Of a DNA stretch of 6,792 nucleotides, positions 5,197-6,792 are shown piece by piece. The notes under the pieces were generated by a model. That model was not told where the DNA came from, searched no databases, and was given only the letters and a program-made list of their open reading frames with translations. The stretch covers positions 1-6,792 of the forward strand of contig DATBHZ010000185.1 in assembly GCA_036557185.1 (NCBI GenBank), read 5' to 3'. Origin of the DNA: DATBHZ01 sp036557185. Lineage in GTDB: Bacteria; Actinomycetota; Acidimicrobiia; IMCC26256; JAENVU01. A program made the translations under genes and the position numbers. Numbering within the stretch: the first letter of the stretch is position 1; each line of letters begins with the position of its first letter.

Positions 5197-6225
5197 ATGC
5201 CAGCCACGATCTCGTACGACAACGACGCAGACCTCGGCCTGCTGCACGGCAAGAAGGTGGCGGTGCTCGGCTACGGGTCCCAGGGTCATGCGCACGCGCT
5301 GAACCTCAAGGAGTCCGGCGTCGACGTGATCGTCGGCCTGCGCGAGGGATCCTCGAGCAAGGCCAAGGCCGAGGAGGCCGGGATCACGGTGCTCCCGACC
5401 GCTGAGGCGGTCAAGGCTGCCGACATCGTCATGATCCTGCTGCCCGACACCGAGCAGAAGCGCGTCTACCAGGCGGACATCGCGCCGAACCTCGAGCCTG
5501 GTAACTCGCTCGCGTTCGCGCACGGCTTCAACATCCACTTCGACCAGATCACGCCTCCCGAGGGTGTGGACGTCTGGATGATCGCACCCAAGGGCCCCGG
5601 CCATCTCGTCCGGCGCACGTACGAGGAGGGCGGAGGCGTGCCCGCGCTCGTCGCAGTCGCGCAGGACGCGTCCGGCAAGGCGCGCGCGATCGCGCTCGCC
5701 TACGCGAAGGGCATCGGTGCCACCCGGGCCGGCGTGCTCGACACGACGTTCGAGGAGGAGACCGAGACGGATCTCTTCGGCGAGCAGGTCGTGCTGTGCG
5801 GAGGCCTGGTGGAGCTGATTCGCAACGGCTTCGAGACGCTCGTCGAGGCCGGATACCAACCCGAGTCCGCCTACTTCGAGACGCTGCACGAGGTGAAGCT
5901 GATCGTCGACCTCATCTACGAGGGTGGGATCGCCAACATGCGCTACTCCATCTCCGACACGGCGGAGTACGGAGACATGACGCGCGGGCCGCGCGTCGTG
6001 AACGCGTCGACGAAGGCCGAGATGCAGCAGATCCTCAAGGAGATCCAGAGCGGCGACTTCGCGAGGGAGTGGATCGCCGAGAACGAGAAGGGTCGACCGA
6101 ACTTCGACAAGATGCGCGCCGAGCAGCGCAAGCACCCGATCGAGGCGGTGGGCGAGAAGCTGCGGGGCATGATGCCCTGGATCAGCGCGGGCAAGGCCAA
6201 GCCCCAAGACGTGTCGGGCGGCTGA
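5197..6225 (+). CDS. ilvC: Ketol-acid reductoisomerase, class I
   Basis: The 342-residue enzyme converts acetolactate or acetohydroxybutyrate to the dihydroxy acid by Mg2+-dependent alkyl shift and NAD(P)H reduction, the step after IlvBN. The Rossmann domain shows G-Y-G-S-Q-G-H-A (25-32). The cofactor-selectivity loop R-E-G-S-S-S (49-54) has serines and no acidic residue at the phosphate-contacting positions, suggesting NADPH preference. His109 lies in A-H-G-F-N. The metal ligands of the knotted C-terminal domain are visible as Asp192, Glu196, Glu228 and Glu232, with the S-I-S motif at 251-253. The length is typical of the short class I form. The start has GGGGGA (5185-5190) 6 nt upstream. 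The 42-nt gap after ilvN contains no terminator, so ilvBNC is one operon. The dihydroxy-acid dehydratase (ilvD) and transaminase genes are not in the window. Confidence 0.97.
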   Translation: MPATISYDNDADLGLLHGKKVAVLGYGSQGHAHALNLKESGVDVIVGLREGSSSKAKAEEAGITVLPTAEAVKAADIVMILLPDTEQKRVYQADIAPNLEPGNSLAFAHGFNIHFDQITPPEGVDVWMIAPKGPGHLVRRTYEEGGGVPALVAVAQDASGKARAIALAYAKGIGATRAGVLDTTFEEETETDLFGEQVVLCGGLVELIRNGFETLVEAGYQPESAYFETLHEVKLIVDLIYEGGIANMRYSISDTAEYGDMTRGPRVVNASTKAEMQQILKEIQSGDFAREWIAENEKGRPNFDKMRAEQRKHPIEAVGEKLRGMMPWISAGKAKPQDVSGG

Positions 6226-6231
6226 CCCTTG

Positions 6232-6792
6232 GTGCTCGTTGCCCTGCTCGTCGGCTACCTGTTCGGGTCGTTTCCCTCGGCTGATCTCGTCACCCGGATC
6301 GCGACGCAGGGGCAGGTCGACATCAGGAGCGCGGGGAGCGGCAATCCCGGAGCCCTGAACGCCACGAACGTGCTCGGCAAGCGTTGGGGCGCGGTGGTCC
6401 TCGTCCTCGACGTCGCGAAGGGACTGTTCGCCGGGATCCTCGGCCGCGCCGTCGGCGTCAACGCCGGCGCGTATGCCGGCGCGTCCGCGTCGATCGCTGG
6501 TCACGTTTTCCCCGTGTGGACCGGATTCCGCGGCGGCAAGGGCGTGGCGACGTCTGCGGGCGCGTGCCTCGCCGTGTTCCCGGCCTATTTCCCGATCAAC
6601 TTCCTTGCAGCGATCTTCAGCGGCCTGCGCTCGGGACGCGCGGAGACCGGCATGAAGGTGGGCTGCGCGATCTGGGTCGTGGCCGCCGCCGCGTGGTGGC
6701 TGTTCGACCTGCCGAACCTCTGGGGACCACCGGCCGGCTTCGGCTTGTTCGCGTTCTCGATGATCGGTGCCGGGCTGGTGTACCTGGCGTTC
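6232..6792 (+). CDS. plsY: Glycerol-3-phosphate acyltransferase, PlsY family; 3' end outside the window
   Basis: The frame is open to the window edge with 187 residues visible (family usually about 190-240). PlsY is an integral membrane enzyme that transfers an acyl group from acyl-phosphate to glycerol-3-phosphate, making lysophosphatidic acid. Family motifs are clear: G-S-F-P-S-A near the start (12-17), S-G-N-P-G-A-L-N (36-43), D-V-A-K-G (60-64) and G-H-V-F-P-V-W-T-G-F-R-G-G-K-G-V-A-T (90-107). Hydrophobic segments lie at about 2-20, 53-75, 110-128, 143-157 and 170-187. There is no ATG near the N-terminus; GTG 6232 or TTG 6229 must be used, because the in-frame TGA of ilvC (6223-6225) lies immediately upstream. 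Only a weak GGGCGG (6216-6221) precedes it. The 3-6 nt gap suggests co-transcription and coupling with ilvC, an unexpected partner for a lipid gene. The region after residue 128 looks less conserved. Confidence 0.88.
   Translation, partial: MLVALLVGYLFGSFPSADLVTRIATQGQVDIRSAGSGNPGALNATNVLGKRWGAVVLVLDVAKGLFAGILGRAVGVNAGAYAGASASIAGHVFPVWTGFRGGKGVATSAGACLAVFPAYFPINFLAAIFSGLRSGRAETGMKVGCAIWVVAAAAWWLFDLPNLWGPPAGFGLFAFSMIGAGLVYLAF

Noticed and set aside
5155..6504. A 449-codon minus-strand frame opposite ilvC and plsY
   Set aside because: It is antisense to two genes with strong family motifs and its composition is that of a shadow frame.

Overview
The window is GC-rich and gene-dense, with ATGA overlaps between genes. 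Its IlvB closely resembles IlvB1 of Mycobacterium. This points to a chromosomal segment of an actinomycete-type (Actinomycetota) bacterium; the class cannot be fixed from the sequence alone. No mobile element, tRNA, rRNA or CRISPR array is visible. All genes lie on the + strand in two blocks separated by a 216-nt regulatory gap.

Block 1 (1-2668) is a three-gene, translationally coupled cluster. It holds the 3' end of a probable alpha/beta-hydrolase (putative esterase family) gene (1-222), a polytopic rhomboid-like membrane protein (219-950), and a membrane protein with a C-terminal DUF2156 / phosphatidylglycerol-lysyltransferase-type domain (947-2668). Both junctions are ATGA overlaps. The third protein resembles the N-terminal half of mycobacterial LysX and the MprF / aminoacyl-lipid synthase family, but lacks the fused lysyl-tRNA synthetase. 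The cluster most likely handles aminoacylated membrane lipids; the amino acid and lipid are unknown.

The gap (2669-2884) is the most informative non-coding part. It contains an unannotated 16-codon leader peptide (2711-2761, MLIATDILTADILVVT) in which half the residues are Leu, Ile or Val. A strong hairpin beginning at its stop codon follows (2760-2791), then an intrinsic terminator with a T5 tract (2796-2820). This is the layout of a branched-chain amino acid transcription attenuator. A weak promoter candidate would start the transcript at or just before the leader ATG, so the leader peptide may be leaderless.

Block 2 (2885-6792) is the branched-chain amino acid operon ilvB-ilvN-ilvC: acetolactate synthase large and small subunits and ketol-acid reductoisomerase. 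It is followed after 3-6 nt by a 3'-truncated plsY-type glycerol-3-phosphate acyltransferase with a GTG or TTG start. IlvB and IlvN form the feedback-regulated synthase that feeds IlvC on the route to valine, isoleucine and leucine. PlsY belongs to phospholipid synthesis and appears to be co-transcribed, so attenuator read-through could also affect it.

The core biosynthetic genes look intact and conventional. The attenuator and the hydrolase/rhomboid-like/aminoacyl-lipid module are the parts worth a second look.
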